Shown here in pieces: positions 27,086 through 36,351 of a stretch of DNA of 64,000 bases. Origin of the DNA: an uncultured Propionibacteriaceae bacterium (GTDB lineage Bacteria; Actinomycetota; Actinomycetes; Propionibacteriales; Propionibacteriaceae). The notes below the pieces were generated by a model. That model saw only the letters and a list, made by a program, of their open reading frames with translations, made no database searches and was not told the DNA's origin. Numbering within the stretch: the first letter of the stretch is position 1; every line of letters starts with the position of its first letter. The stretch spans positions 1 to 64,000 of the forward strand of contig CALIWR010000022.1 in the NCBI GenBank assembly GCA_938046585.1, given 5' to 3'. Both the position numbers and the translations under genes were made by a program.

Positions 27086-28107
27086 CAGCAGACCCGGGCC
27101 AGCCACCGCTCGGGGTTGTGGATCTCATCCGATGACGGCAGCAGCTCGACGGCGTCGAAGGCTCGGTTCAGTCCCGCTAGACCGGCCCGGTCGACCACCT
27201 GGCGGCAGAAGTCGGCCCCGTCGCGGTACTGGACGTACTTCTGGTCGAGACCTGACACCCGTTGCCACAGGGCGTTCAGGCCGCTCGCCTCCCGGCGGTG
27301 CTGAAAACGAGCCCGGATCGCCCGGATCCCGGGGATCTGCCCGGCCCGGTCCATCATCAGGTCGGCATGCCCCTCCAGCAGGCTCATCACCGCGATGCCG
27401 CGGGCCAACAGGTCCTGCCCCCGCGGGCTGAACATCCCCAACAGCCCGGAGCGGGTATCGCCGAACAGCCAGCTACGCAGCGAAGTCTCCTCCTGCCAGA
27501 CCTCGGCCAGTAGCTGGTACAGATGATCAGCCAGCCAGGGGGCGTGACCGAATTGGTAGCGGTGGGTCACCTCGTGCAGGCAAACCCAGAGCCGGAAGGC
27601 GGCCGGATCGGCCTGCGCCTGCTGCCCCACCTCGGCCACATTCGGCGCCACCAGCAGCAGCCGCGGCGGATCCGCGAACGGGTCGAACTGCCCCAGCACC
27701 TGCCTGCCGACCCAGGCGAACAAGGCAGCCACCTGGACCGCATTCGCGGCACCGCTCAGCCGCCGCACCACCGAGGCCCGCTGGCGGTACGGGGCCAGCA
27801 GTCCCGCAGCCAAGTCGATATTCCACCGGACCAGGGTCGGCCGGTCCACCACGTACGGCTCGGCCGCCGGTGGTGCGCTCAGCCCGGTGGCCTCGGCGAT
27901 GATCGGCTCCGCCTTCGCCGCGGCCTGCCGCAGCCCTTCGACGGTCTGTCTGATCTGTTCCGCCGGCAGATCCGGGCCCGCCGGCAGCAGACCGGACCCG
28001 ATCCGGGCGGCCAGGTCCCATTCGACAGTCGGGATCGGATGAGCCCCGCCGGGGGCCGTGCGGTTCGTCGACGCATGCTGTTGCCGGGCTGGGCGCTGGT
28101 CGTTCAT
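27085..28107 (-). CDS. DUF2342 zinc-dependent metalloprotease family protein
   Basis: A 340-residue protein with a zincin motif C-L-H-E-V-T-H and a downstream L-E-G-H-A-D that probably supplies the third ligand. These are the marks of DUF2342 (coenzyme-F420-biosynthesis-associated/zinc-dependent metalloprotease), which is characteristically next to dacB and tilS in actinobacteria. Substrate unknown. The ATG at 28107 overlaps the dacB stop by 4 bp. Confidence 0.85.
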   Translation of the reverse strand: MNDQRPARQQHASTNRTAPGGAHPIPTVEWDLAARIGSGLLPAGPDLPAEQIRQTVEGLRQAAAKAEPIIAEATGLSAPPAAEPYVVDRPTLVRWNIDLAAGLLAPYRQRASVVRRLSGAANAVQVAALFAWVGRQVLGQFDPFADPPRLLLVAPNVAEVGQQAQADPAAFRLWVCLHEVTHRYQFGHAPWLADHLYQLLAEVWQEETSLRSWLFGDTRSGLLGMFSPRGQDLLARGIAVMSLLEGHADLMMDRAGQIPGIRAIRARFQHRREASGLNALWQRVSGLDQKYVQYRDGADFCRQVVDRAGLAGLNRAFDAVELLPSSDEIHNPERWLARVC

Positions 28108-29495
28108 CGGCACCCACACGATGTTACGGTGGCGGAGACCCGTTCGAGCCAGTCCCGGGCCGCCAGGTCCTGGTTCGGGGCCACGTCGTTAGTCATCAGG
28201 GCGAAGGCGAGGACTTTGCCGTCGATGGTGGTGGTGAACCCGGCCAGGGTGTGGATCCCGGTCAGGGTGCCGGTCTTGGCCCGGACCACCCCCCGAGCTG
28301 CGCCCTCGGTGGTCGGGTCGTCGAAGCGAGAGTGGAGAGTCCCCTCAGCGGCCGCGGTTGGCAATCCGGCCAACAGCGCCCGGTAGTGGGGGTCGGTTAA
28401 GCCTTTGACCACCGAGGCGGCCAGCACTGTCGCTGTCGCCAGGTTGGCACGAGACAGCCCGGAGCCGTCGTCCATCCGCATCCCGTCGTGCCACAGGCCC
28501 AGCTCGCGCAGCCTGGCAGGGACCGCGGCCTGGGCCTCGGTGATGCTGCCGGCCTTGCCGGCCGCAATCGCCACGTGCCGGAACAGCACCTCGGTGGCGT
28601 CGTTGTCGGAATGCAGCAGCAGCTCCTGAACGATGAGTTCCAGCGGCAACGAGCGGACCTCGGCTAGGCGGGTCGCTCCTGGGGGCGCCTTCGCGGGGGC
28701 GACACCGGTGACGCTGATTCCGCGGCTCTTGAGCTGCTCGGCGAAGACCTTGGCGGCATCAGCCGAGGGGGTGATGCTGTGGATCTGCCCGACCACGCCC
28801 CGGTCCACCCACAGGGCCGAGGTCGGGGTCGCGAACTGCGCGTACCCCGGCAGCCAGGCCGGGTTCCAACCGGGACCAGTGAACAGGCTGTCGTCGTAAC
28901 CGAGACTGACCGTCGTAGTGCCGGCGACGGTGAGGGCCTGGGCGGTCTGCTGCGCCAAGTCCGCGATCGAGGCCCGGCTGGGGTAGGTGTCGGGCCCCGT
29001 CCCGCGCAGGTACGGGTCACCGCCACCCACCAGGATCACCTGGCCGGGTTGGGCGCTGACCGCGGTGGTGGTGAATCGGTGGTCGGGGCCGAGGGCCGCC
29101 AACGCTGCCGCCGAAGTCAGTAGTTTCAGCGTCGAGGCCGGGGCCAGCGCCACGTCGGCCGCCTCCCCGGTCACGGCCTGCCCGGTGGCCGGGTCGGTCA
29201 CGGCGACCGAGACCCGACCCAGCCCGGCCCGCGGGACCGCCTGGATCCGGCCCAGCAGACCGGCCCCGGCCGGGGCCGGGGCTGGGGCCCGGCTGGCCGC
29301 GTACCGCGTCGGCTGCCGCGGGGTCGGGGTAGGCGTCCCCGATGGGTCGAAGAGCGCCGGGTCAATGGTCGGGCTACCCCCGTCGATCCACAGCCCGCTG
29401 GCGTACAACGCAGGCCGCCCGCCCCAGACCACACCAGCCCCGAGGACCGCCAGGACCAGCAGCAGGATCAGCAGACGGCGCAGCTCTCGTGGCAC
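28104..29495 (-). CDS. dacB: D-alanyl-D-alanine carboxypeptidase/endopeptidase (PBP4 family)
   Basis: A 463-residue exported S13 peptidase. One N-terminal membrane anchor (about 7-24) is followed by a Pro/Thr-rich spacer. The active-site motifs are A-S-T-L-K (SxxK), S-G-L-S-R-A-N (SxN) and A-K-T-G-T-L (KTG). It trims peptidoglycan stem peptides. The GTG at 29495 has GGAGGGG immediately upstream, better than an ATG 12 codons earlier. It heads the long minus-strand operon and is divergent from ppa. Confidence 0.92.
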   Translation of the reverse strand: MPRELRRLLILLLVLAVLGAGVVWGGRPALYASGLWIDGGSPTIDPALFDPSGTPTPTPRQPTRYAASRAPAPAPAGAGLLGRIQAVPRAGLGRVSVAVTDPATGQAVTGEAADVALAPASTLKLLTSAAALAALGPDHRFTTTAVSAQPGQVILVGGGDPYLRGTGPDTYPSRASIADLAQQTAQALTVAGTTTVSLGYDDSLFTGPGWNPAWLPGYAQFATPTSALWVDRGVVGQIHSITPSADAAKVFAEQLKSRGISVTGVAPAKAPPGATRLAEVRSLPLELIVQELLLHSDNDATEVLFRHVAIAAGKAGSITEAQAAVPARLRELGLWHDGMRMDDGSGLSRANLATATVLAASVVKGLTDPHYRALLAGLPTAAAEGTLHSRFDDPTTEGAARGVVRAKTGTLTGIHTLAGFTTTIDGKVLAFALMTNDVAPNQDLAARDWLERVSATVTSCGCR

Positions 29496-29569
29496 GAACC
29501 CCTCCCGGCGGCTATGGTGCGATATGTCCAAAAGGACATGATAAGGATCGACCGACGAATGGGGCGAGC

Positions 29570-30121
29570 GTGGATTTCCGGGAACTGCACTTCGAGAAGT
29601 CGGAGGGACTGCGCTTCGACGTGACCATCGAGATCCCTCGCGGCTCGAAGAACAAGTACGAACTCGATCACACGACCGGCCGGATCCGCCTCGACCGGAC
29701 CCTGTTCACCTCGACTCAATACCCTTCTGACTACGGCTTTATCGAGGGAACCCTGGGGCAGGACGGGGACCCGCTGGATGCGTTGGTGCTGGTGCCCGAG
29801 CCCACCTTCCCCGGTGCCCTGGTCGAATGCCGGGCGATCGGTATGTTCCGGATGACCGACGAGATGGGCGGCGATGACAAAGTCATCTGCGTGCCCACGG
29901 CCGACACCCGGCAGGGCCATCTGCGCGACATCGGCGACATCCCGGAGTACCAGCTGCTGGAGATCCAGCACTTCTTCACCGTTTACAAGGATCTGGAGCC
30001 GGGCAAGTCGGTCGAGGGCGCGACCTGGACCGGCCGGGCCGCCGCCGAGGATGAGATCCGGGCCTCGTTCGAACGGGCCAAAGGCACCCACTACGAGGCG
30101 CACCACGTGAACCTGGCCTGA
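29570..30121 (+). CDS. ppa: Inorganic pyrophosphatase
   Basis: A 183-residue family I enzyme starting at GTG 29570. It has E-I-P-R-G-S-K-N-K-Y-E, the signature D-G-D-P-L-D-A-L-V-L and D-K-V-I-C-V-P. It hydrolyses pyrophosphate and so drives biosynthetic reactions in the cytosol. Divergent from dacB across 74 bp, a conserved arrangement in actinobacteria. Confidence 0.95.
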   Translation: MDFRELHFEKSEGLRFDVTIEIPRGSKNKYELDHTTGRIRLDRTLFTSTQYPSDYGFIEGTLGQDGDPLDALVLVPEPTFPGALVECRAIGMFRMTDEMGGDDKVICVPTADTRQGHLRDIGDIPEYQLLEIQHFFTVYKDLEPGKSVEGATWTGRAAAEDEIRASFERAKGTHYEAHHVNLA

Positions 30122-30159
30122 GCAGCCCCGCGGCCGGCGGGCAGTGCAAGACTGCGCCG

Positions 30160-31140
30160 GTGAGTTACCTGTTGCTGCTGGCGCCGGCCGCTAACCATGT
30201 CTACGCCCAGGAGACACCACGGCTGGCGGCTGCCGAACTAGCCGTCACCGCCGGGGTCGAGGTGGCGCCGGTCAGCATCGCCGGGGTCGACTATCTGCGT
30301 CTCGACCAGGCCGATGTGGCGATCGTGGCTGCCCAGTCGGCCCGGTTGGCGCTGTTCCAGGAGGAGGATGGGCTGCTACGCCCGGTGAAGTTACCCACCG
30401 TAGAGCTGCTGGACTCAGACCTGGTCACCATCCCCAAATATCCGGGTAAGACCAACGAGCGGTTCACCCGGCTGCTGCTCAACGTCACCTTGTCGCAAGT
30501 CCAGACCCGTTCCCCGCGCCGGACTGTGCTGGACCCGCTGTGTGGCCGCGGCACTACCCTCACTACGGCCTGGCGCCTGGGACTGGACGCAGCCGGGGTG
30601 GAGTCCGACCCGAAGGCGGTCGAGGCCTTTGCCGCGTACCTGAAAACCTGGCTGCGTCGCAAACGGATGAAGCACACGGTCAGCGTCTGCCCCGTCCGCC
30701 GCGACGGCCGCAACCTCGGGCGCCGTTGTGACGCCGACGTCAGCACCGCTGCGGGCCGGCTGCGGCTCGGGGTGTTCACCGGGGACACCCGGGAGTCGGC
30801 GCGGCTGTGGGGTCGGCGCCGTTTCGACGCGATCGTCACCGATGCCCCGTACGGGGTGGTCCACGGCTCGCACAGCGACGTCCGGGGGCTGTCCGGCAAG
30901 GACCGCTCGGCGGCCCGGCTGCTGACCGAAGCGATCCCGGTCTGGTCTGGCCAGCTCAAACCGTACGGGGCCCTCGGGCTGTCGTGGAATACCCACGCGA
31001 TGGCCCGCGAACAGCTGCTGACCGTGATCACCGAAGCCGGCCTGACCCCACTCGACGACGGCCCCTGGCGCCGTTTCGGGCACCGGGTGGACTCGTCGAT
31101 CCACCGTGACCTGGTGGTGGCGGTGAAACCGGGAACCTGA
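30160..31140 (+). CDS. Putative RNA methyltransferase (Trm11/UPF0020-like)
   Basis: A 326-residue protein. The C-terminal half is a SAM-dependent methyltransferase with L-D-P-L-C-G-R-G-T-T (motif I) and T-D-A-P-Y-G (motif IV, N/D-P-P-Y type), the pattern of UPF0020 guanine-N2 RNA methyltransferases. No clear THUMP domain is seen in the N-terminal 110 residues, so the substrate is open. The start is GTG 30160, exactly 6 nt after AAGACT, consistent with leaderless initiation. Confidence 0.75.
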   Translation: MSYLLLLAPAANHVYAQETPRLAAAELAVTAGVEVAPVSIAGVDYLRLDQADVAIVAAQSARLALFQEEDGLLRPVKLPTVELLDSDLVTIPKYPGKTNERFTRLLLNVTLSQVQTRSPRRTVLDPLCGRGTTLTTAWRLGLDAAGVESDPKAVEAFAAYLKTWLRRKRMKHTVSVCPVRRDGRNLGRRCDADVSTAAGRLRLGVFTGDTRESARLWGRRRFDAIVTDAPYGVVHGSHSDVRGLSGKDRSAARLLTEAIPVWSGQLKPYGALGLSWNTHAMAREQLLTVITEAGLTPLDDGPWRRFGHRVDSSIHRDLVVAVKPGT

Positions 31141-31151
31141 CGCCCGGGTCG

Positions 31152-32030
31152 CTACCCCTCCTGCTGGAAACGGATCTGCCAGGGGCCGTGGTCACGCTGC
31201 CACAGGGATGAGCAGAGCCGCTGCTCGCCCTGTCGGTGGACCCGGTAGCGCAGCTGGACCAGGTCCGGGCCGAGCTGGCTAAAACCAATCACCTGGATCG
31301 TGGCCGTGCCCGGCAGTACGGCTGCCCGGGCCAGCAGCGATCCGCGGGTCCGGATCTGACCGTTGGCCTCGAAAGCGACATAGTCGGGATGCAGCAGTTC
31401 GGCCAGCCGTCCCCGGTCAAGCAGGGTGGCCTCGTCCAGCAGTTCGGTCTGGAGGGCCACCACTGCCAATTCGGGGCTGGTCTCGGGCGCCGGCCACAGC
31501 CCGGAGACCCGGCTTACCGGGTCAGGTTCGGTCGCCGGGGCCGCAGCCGGCAGCGATGCGTGGGCGGCCGGGTCACCAAAGCCAGGCCCGGCGTTGACCG
31601 GGCGCCCGTCTCGGAAGGCGGTGGCCGCGGCCCGCGCCACAGCATCCGCCTGCTCGTTGAGGTAGTGGCCAGCATGGCCTTTCACCCATTGGAAGGTTAC
31701 CTGGCGCCCGGCCAGTTCGGCGTCGAGCTGGCGGACCAGGTCCAGGTTGAGCACCGGTTTGCCGTCGGCCTTGCGCCAGCCTCGACGTTTCCAGCCGGGG
31801 ATCCACGCGGTGGCGACCTTCACCACGTACTGGGAATCACAGAGAACGGTCAGCGGTTCACCGCTGACCCGGGTCTGCTGCAGCAGGTTGATCACCGCCA
31901 TCAATTCGCCCATGTTGTTAGTACCGACCGCCCAGCCGCCGGCTGCCCAGCGAGACTCGTCGATATACCAGCCCCAACCGGCCGGGCCCGGGTTCGACAG
32001 CGACGACCCGTCTGCGGCGGCGACGATCAC
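31152..32030 (-). CDS. rnhA: Ribonuclease HI fused to an NTF2-like (DUF4440) domain
   Basis: A 292-residue protein. The N-terminal 150 residues are RNase HI with the four acidic residues in order: A-A-D-G-S, M-G-E-L-M, L-C-D-S-Q and E-Q-A-D-A-V-A, plus the V-K-G-H-A-G-H handle. After a Pro/Ala linker, about residues 185-292 form an NTF2-like cone (L-H-P-D-Y-V-A-F-E-A-N-G). It removes RNA from RNA:DNA hybrids; the role of the second domain is unknown. GTG at 32030 overlaps the upstream stop by 4 bp. Confidence 0.85.
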   Translation of the reverse strand: MIVAAADGSSLSNPGPAGWGWYIDESRWAAGGWAVGTNNMGELMAVINLLQQTRVSGEPLTVLCDSQYVVKVATAWIPGWKRRGWRKADGKPVLNLDLVRQLDAELAGRQVTFQWVKGHAGHYLNEQADAVARAAATAFRDGRPVNAGPGFGDPAAHASLPAAAPATEPDPVSRVSGLWPAPETSPELAVVALQTELLDEATLLDRGRLAELLHPDYVAFEANGQIRTRGSLLARAAVLPGTATIQVIGFSQLGPDLVQLRYRVHRQGEQRLCSSLWQRDHGPWQIRFQQEG

Positions 32031-32845
32031 TTCACGTACACCGTTGCGTTGTTGCCGCCGGTGCACACCGTATGGATGGTCTTCGTGCAACTCATGGTGT
32101 AGTCCTTCCCGGTGACCGGCGACTTCGCGTTGACCTGGAAGGAGCCGGAGGATCCCTCCGGGATAGCGGCCGCGACATTAGCAGCGAATTCGCAGCTGGT
32201 ATTGGCGCCGACCGCGATCGTGTCAGAGCCGCTGCACATGGTGGCGCCGGCCGGGGGGAAGGCGTCACTGGCGGACGAGCTTGGCGAGGCGGATGCGCTC
32301 TCGGATGTCGATACGGACGGGGACGCAGACGCAGTCACACTCGACGGGCGGGGCGGGGCCGATGACGAGAAGACCGAGGCTGACGGCTGCGGCGGCGGAG
32401 TGCTCGGCGCCGGGCGAGGCGGCTGGGAATTGGCGACGATCACGATCACGCCGATCACCCCGCCGACCAATACCAAGGTCAGCAGGGCAGCCAGGATCAA
32501 GAAACCATTCCCCCGTTTCTGGGTCGGGGGCAGCGGCAGGAATTCGGTGGGCGCCGGCGGTCGTTCCGACGGCAGCAGATCAGCCTCCGGGGTGCCCGCG
32601 GCGAGCGGCTGCCAGGACTGGGGGGTCGCCGCCGGGTCAGCTGCCCACGGTGGGCGCACCTTGGTGTCCTCCGAGTCTGTCGACTCGGAGGAGGGGGCGT
32701 CTCGGAATAGGTTGTCGGGCATGGCCGGGGGCCGAACCCCGGCATCCCAAGGGGGCGCTGCAGCCTTGACGGAGGTGGACACCCCGCAGGAGGTGCAGAA
32801 CAGGGCATCCTCGGGGAGTCGGACGCCGCAGCTCTGGCAGATCAT
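32027..32845 (-). CDS. Zinc-ribbon membrane protein with Ser/Pro-rich exported region
   Basis: A 272-residue protein. The N-terminus is a zinc ribbon (C-Q-S-C and C-T-S-C), followed by a disordered acidic/proline region, one membrane helix at about 115-137 and a Ser/Pro-rich stalk. A small C-terminal domain of about 70 residues with four cysteines would lie outside the cell. The family is unidentified, but the architecture is common in actinobacteria. TACACT lies 8 nt before the ATG. Coupled to rnhA. Confidence 0.65.
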   Translation of the reverse strand: MICQSCGVRLPEDALFCTSCGVSTSVKAAAPPWDAGVRPPAMPDNLFRDAPSSESTDSEDTKVRPPWAADPAATPQSWQPLAAGTPEADLLPSERPPAPTEFLPLPPTQKRGNGFLILAALLTLVLVGGVIGVIVIVANSQPPRPAPSTPPPQPSASVFSSSAPPRPSSVTASASPSVSTSESASASPSSSASDAFPPAGATMCSGSDTIAVGANTSCEFAANVAAAIPEGSSGSFQVNAKSPVTGKDYTMSCTKTIHTVCTGGNNATVYVK

Positions 32846-32918
32846 GGCCGCTCAGTGTAGTGACTGAGGCGTCTGCCCGGGTCATTCCCCACGGTCTGGA
32901 CCGGCGGTTGGTCGACAC

Positions 32919-34766
32919 TCACCAGCTGCCACCACCACCGCCGCCGATACCACCGCCACCACCGCCGGAGAAACCGGCGCTGGAGAAACCGGAGTCGCCA
33001 ACGGAGCCGACCGAGGCGGCCTGCAGAGCAGTGGCGGCGCTCTCGTTGAAACCGGTCAGGCTGGACATCATCGAGTCCAGGGAGTCGGTGAAGGTGAATC
33101 CGGAGCCGTCGCCGAAGGTGTACGGGTTGCTGTACCAGCTCGGCTGGGGCAGATCCACGCCTCGGGCAGCGAGTTCCCGGAACACCGCAGCCCAGTGGGC
33201 GGCGCAGCCGAAGGCGATGGCGTACGGCAGGTAGCGCGAGAAGATGTCCTGGCCCTCCTCCCAGCGGATCTGGTCAGCCTCGGCGGTCATCAGGTACTGC
33301 CGAAAACCCAGGGACTGAAGGTAGGCGGCGGTGCCGTCTGCGGTACGCGGACTCGCGTGCTGGTAATAGATCATCGCCCCGGCCGCGAAAACCCCGACCG
33401 GCACCGCTGGCCATACCCCCAAGCCCATCGGCATCCAGATCGCCAGGAGGCCTGCCGCGACCCCCGCCAGCACCATGATCACCAGCCACCGGGTGCGGGC
33501 CGCAGACGGGTCGCGCACGAAGAAACCGGCCGCAGTAACCGCCCGGTACAGCGCGGCCTGGCCCCTTTTCATCGTCGCCGCGAAACGGCGATCCGACAGC
33601 TGGGCGGAGGTGATGACCGAAGTCCTGCCGGGGAACACGTCAGTAAAGATGGCCTTCTCGTGCGGTAGCAGGTTGACCGGATCCGCGGTCCGGACCAGTT
33701 GGAAGTTCTTACGGCTCGGGCCGGTCTGCTCGATTCGCAGATAGCCCCGAACTGCCAGGTTGACGATCGTGGCGGTCACATCCTGGGTGTCGGCCCGCTT
33801 GTCCAGCAAGGTACCCATCATCCCGGGGCCAACCCCGCTCGGAGGGGTGAATTGGACGGCCACCAGCGGTTTCCCGGCCGGGCCGATCGGGACCTTCGTA
33901 CCCGGCGCCGGGCGCAGACCAGGGGCCAGTCCCTGGTAGGCCTGATCTCGGCTGCGGCGTCCCTTGACCACGAAGAAGCCGATCGCCGCCACGCTCAGCA
34001 GGCCGGTACCGCCGACGGTGAGCGGGGTCACCGGGAACAGCGTCAGCTGCCCATCCGAGGCCTGGCGGGATTCGTAGATCGGCTGGGCGGTGAAGGTACC
34101 CGCCGGCCAGCCGGCCACCACCGCCAGCCCCTCGCCGGAGTACAGCATCTTCTGCTGGTAGGAGGCGGTGCTGCCGTCGTGCTGGTGGCTGGTGCAGGGC
34201 CTGTCGTACTTCAGTCCCGCCCAACACTGGCTGTGGGAGACCTCGGTCGGTGAGGAGAACTGCACCGAGACATCCGAGATCGGAACCGTGAAACCGGTCC
34301 CGATCACATTCCAGAACACCTCGTCCAGCCCGCTGCTGGCCACCTTCGGGTTGACAACCCCGGCCACGGTGTATTCCACAACATACGTATGGCTACCGTG
34401 AACGGTCCGATTCGGGCTACCGATACGCAGCGCTAAGGTGCCGGATCGGTGCTCGGTCTTCCACTGCGCCGGGGCCCCGGTCGGTGAGCTGACCTGGCTG
34501 ATCGTGTAGCGCAGCACCCGCCAGCGGCTGGAGTCGTTGGGAACCTCATATCGGGTGGTGAAGAACACGTACGGGCCATGGTCGTTGCTGCCCGAGAAAC
34601 GCATGTCAAAGGTCTGAGTCACCTGGATCAGGCCATCGGATCCGATCCTCGCCTGGATTTCCATCCGGGTGATCGGCGCCCCTGCGGCCTGCGCAGCTGG
34701 GGCCCCGACCACCAGCCATGCGACCGCGAGCAGGCAGCTCAGCAGGGCAATAACGATCCGTCTCAT
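32919..34766 (-). CDS. DUF2207 membrane protein
   Basis: A 615-residue exported membrane protein. It has a signal peptide (ending near A-Q-A-A-G), an extracellular beta-rich DUF2207 domain (about 25-230), a membrane helix near 245-265, a cytosolic segment, and a helix pair near 425-465. The tail is glycine-rich (G-G-G-G-G-G-I-G). These features match DUF2207 proteins; function unknown. The ATG at 34766 starts M-R-R-I-V-I-A-L-L; one seven codons upstream is possible. Confidence 0.75.
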   Translation of the reverse strand: MRRIVIALLSCLLAVAWLVVGAPAAQAAGAPITRMEIQARIGSDGLIQVTQTFDMRFSGSNDHGPYVFFTTRYEVPNDSSRWRVLRYTISQVSSPTGAPAQWKTEHRSGTLALRIGSPNRTVHGSHTYVVEYTVAGVVNPKVASSGLDEVFWNVIGTGFTVPISDVSVQFSSPTEVSHSQCWAGLKYDRPCTSHQHDGSTASYQQKMLYSGEGLAVVAGWPAGTFTAQPIYESRQASDGQLTLFPVTPLTVGGTGLLSVAAIGFFVVKGRRSRDQAYQGLAPGLRPAPGTKVPIGPAGKPLVAVQFTPPSGVGPGMMGTLLDKRADTQDVTATIVNLAVRGYLRIEQTGPSRKNFQLVRTADPVNLLPHEKAIFTDVFPGRTSVITSAQLSDRRFAATMKRGQAALYRAVTAAGFFVRDPSAARTRWLVIMVLAGVAAGLLAIWMPMGLGVWPAVPVGVFAAGAMIYYQHASPRTADGTAAYLQSLGFRQYLMTAEADQIRWEEGQDIFSRYLPYAIAFGCAAHWAAVFRELAARGVDLPQPSWYSNPYTFGDGSGFTFTDSLDSMMSSLTGFNESAATALQAASVGSVGDSGFSSAGFSGGGGGGIGGGGGGSW

Positions 34767-34797
34767 GTCATGCTCACCACCGCACAAGCTGGCTCGG

Positions 34798-35259
34798 TCA
34801 ATGCTGGCTGAGCATAGCTTTCACTTTCGCGGCGATCACAGACCCATCGGCGCGTCCCTGGGTACGGGCGGTAATGGTCTTCATGATCTGGCCCATCTGA
34901 CGCAGGCTGGCCTGCGGACCGGCCGCGGCCACCGCCTCGACGACAATCTGGTCGATCTCAGCCTCGCTGAGCGCGGCCGGCAGGTAGGCCTCCAGAACCT
35001 GGACCTCGGCCAATTCCGCCTCGGCCAGCTCGGGCCGGCCGCCCTGCTGGTACAGCTCGGCTGACTCCTTGCGTTTGCGGACCTCACGGGTCAGCACCGC
35101 CTGTTCCTCGTCGCGGCTCAGTTCCCGGGCCTCGGCCGTGGCCACCTGCTCGGTCTGGATCGCCGTCAACGCCGCCCGGATCACCCGGACTTGCAGTGTC
35201 TGGCGGGCCTTCATCGCGGTCGTCAGGTCAGCGCGCAACCGGTCCAGCACGTCAGCCAT
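34798..35259 (-). CDS. GatB/YqeY domain protein
   Basis: A 153-residue helical protein with L-R-A-D-L-T-T-A-M-K-A-R near the start and Y-L-P-A-A-L-S-E-A-E-I in the C-terminal half, characteristic of YqeY, the stand-alone version of the tail domain of GatB. It may affect tRNA amidation, but no direct function is established. GAGGAGGATGAG precedes the ATG. Confidence 0.85.
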   Translation of the reverse strand: MADVLDRLRADLTTAMKARQTLQVRVIRAALTAIQTEQVATAEARELSRDEEQAVLTREVRKRKESAELYQQGGRPELAEAELAEVQVLEAYLPAALSEAEIDQIVVEAVAAAGPQASLRQMGQIMKTITARTQGRADGSVIAAKVKAMLSQH

Positions 35260-35343
35260 CTCATCCTCCTCTGCCAGCGGTTCATTCTGCCATGGTCGGC
35301 CTTCGCCGGGGCTGCCAGCTGCCGGCCGGTCAGGTTATGCGCT

Positions 35344-35349
35344 TAGGCT
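35344..35349 (+). promoter_or_regulatory. -10 box (TAGGCT) for a leaderless EamA gene
   Basis: TAGGCT is followed by 6 nt and then the ATG at 35356, so the mRNA probably begins at the start codon. Confidence 0.5.
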
Positions 35350-35355
35350 GACCTT

Positions 35356-36225
35356 ATGTGGATCGGGTGGGCGTTCGGGGCCGCCCTATGTGCAGGATTG
35401 ACCGCGGTACTGGCCAAGGCGGGGATTCGGACCACAGATTCGACGGTGGCGACCGCCGTACGTACCCCGGTGGTCCTGGCCGGCGCCTGGCTGATGGTGC
35501 TGATCGTCGGTTCCCACCGGCAGCTGGGCCAGATCGACGTACGGAGCCTGCTGCTGCTGGTCGCCTCAGGGCTGGCCACCGGCGCCTCCTGGCTGTGTTA
35601 TTTCAAGGCCCTCCAGCTAGGCGATGCTTCCAAGGTCGCCCCGATCGACAAGTTGTCCACCGTGATGACGGTCCTGCTGGCGCTGATCCTGCTGGGAGAG
35701 CGGCTGAGCCTGGTGGGCTGGATCGGGGTCGTTCTGATCTGCGCGGGCACAGTCTGGATGCTGGAACCTGCCGAGGTACGGGCGCTGCCCCGAGCGCTCA
35801 CCTCCGCAGGCGGCTGGCTCGGCTACGCCCTCGGCTCGGCCCTATTCGCGGCGCTGACCGCGATCCTGGGCAAGCTCGGGATCGTCGGGGTGGAGTCGAA
35901 CCTGGGGACCGCAATCCGTACCGGCGTCGTGCTGCTGATGGCCTGGGCGATGGTGGTGATCTGCGGCCGTACCCGCCAGCTGCGGACCATACCCCGCAGG
36001 GAACTGGTCCTGGTCCTGGCCTCCGGGGTGGCGACCTGCGCCTCTTGGCTGTGTTTCTACCGGGCGCTGCAGGAAGGCCCGGCCAGCGTCGTGGTGCCGA
36101 TCGACAAGCTGAGCATCCTCGTCACGGTGGCCTTCTCGGTGCTGATCCTGCGGGAACGGCTGAGCCGGCGCTACCTGGCCGGGCTGGCGCTACTGGTGGC
36201 CGGCACCCTCGCCATGGTCTTCTAG
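35356..36225 (+). CDS. EamA/DMT-family transporter
   Basis: A 289-residue protein with ten predicted helices in two homologous halves, each ending in P-I-D-K-L-S and L-R/L-G-E-R-L-S motifs (about residues 96-120 and 249-273). This internal repeat is the mark of the EamA drug/metabolite transporter superfamily. The substrate is not predictable. It has no ribosome site, which agrees with leaderless start. Confidence 0.85.
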   Translation: MWIGWAFGAALCAGLTAVLAKAGIRTTDSTVATAVRTPVVLAGAWLMVLIVGSHRQLGQIDVRSLLLLVASGLATGASWLCYFKALQLGDASKVAPIDKLSTVMTVLLALILLGERLSLVGWIGVVLICAGTVWMLEPAEVRALPRALTSAGGWLGYALGSALFAALTAILGKLGIVGVESNLGTAIRTGVVLLMAWAMVVICGRTRQLRTIPRRELVLVLASGVATCASWLCFYRALQEGPASVVVPIDKLSILVTVAFSVLILRERLSRRYLAGLALLVAGTLAMVF

Positions 36226-36261
36226 GACAACGCAGACGACGTGGTGGTGCCGGCCCTCGGC

Positions 36262-36351
36262 CTCAGACCCGCCGGCGCCAGATCAGCAGTGCTCCTTGTC
36301 AGCGCGCCGTCGACGCGTACGGCTCAGACCCGCCGGCGCCAGATCAGCAGT
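36262..36351. repeat. 29-bp direct repeat duplicating the 3' end of the surface-protein gene
   Basis: The same 29 bases occur at 36262-36290 and 36323-36351. The second copy is the end of the sortase-anchored gene (encoding L-L-I-W-R-R-R-V-stop on the minus strand). The first lies 32 bp beyond the stop and repeats that C-terminal tail including the stop codon. It could be a remnant of a second anchored gene or a local duplication. Confidence 0.8.
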
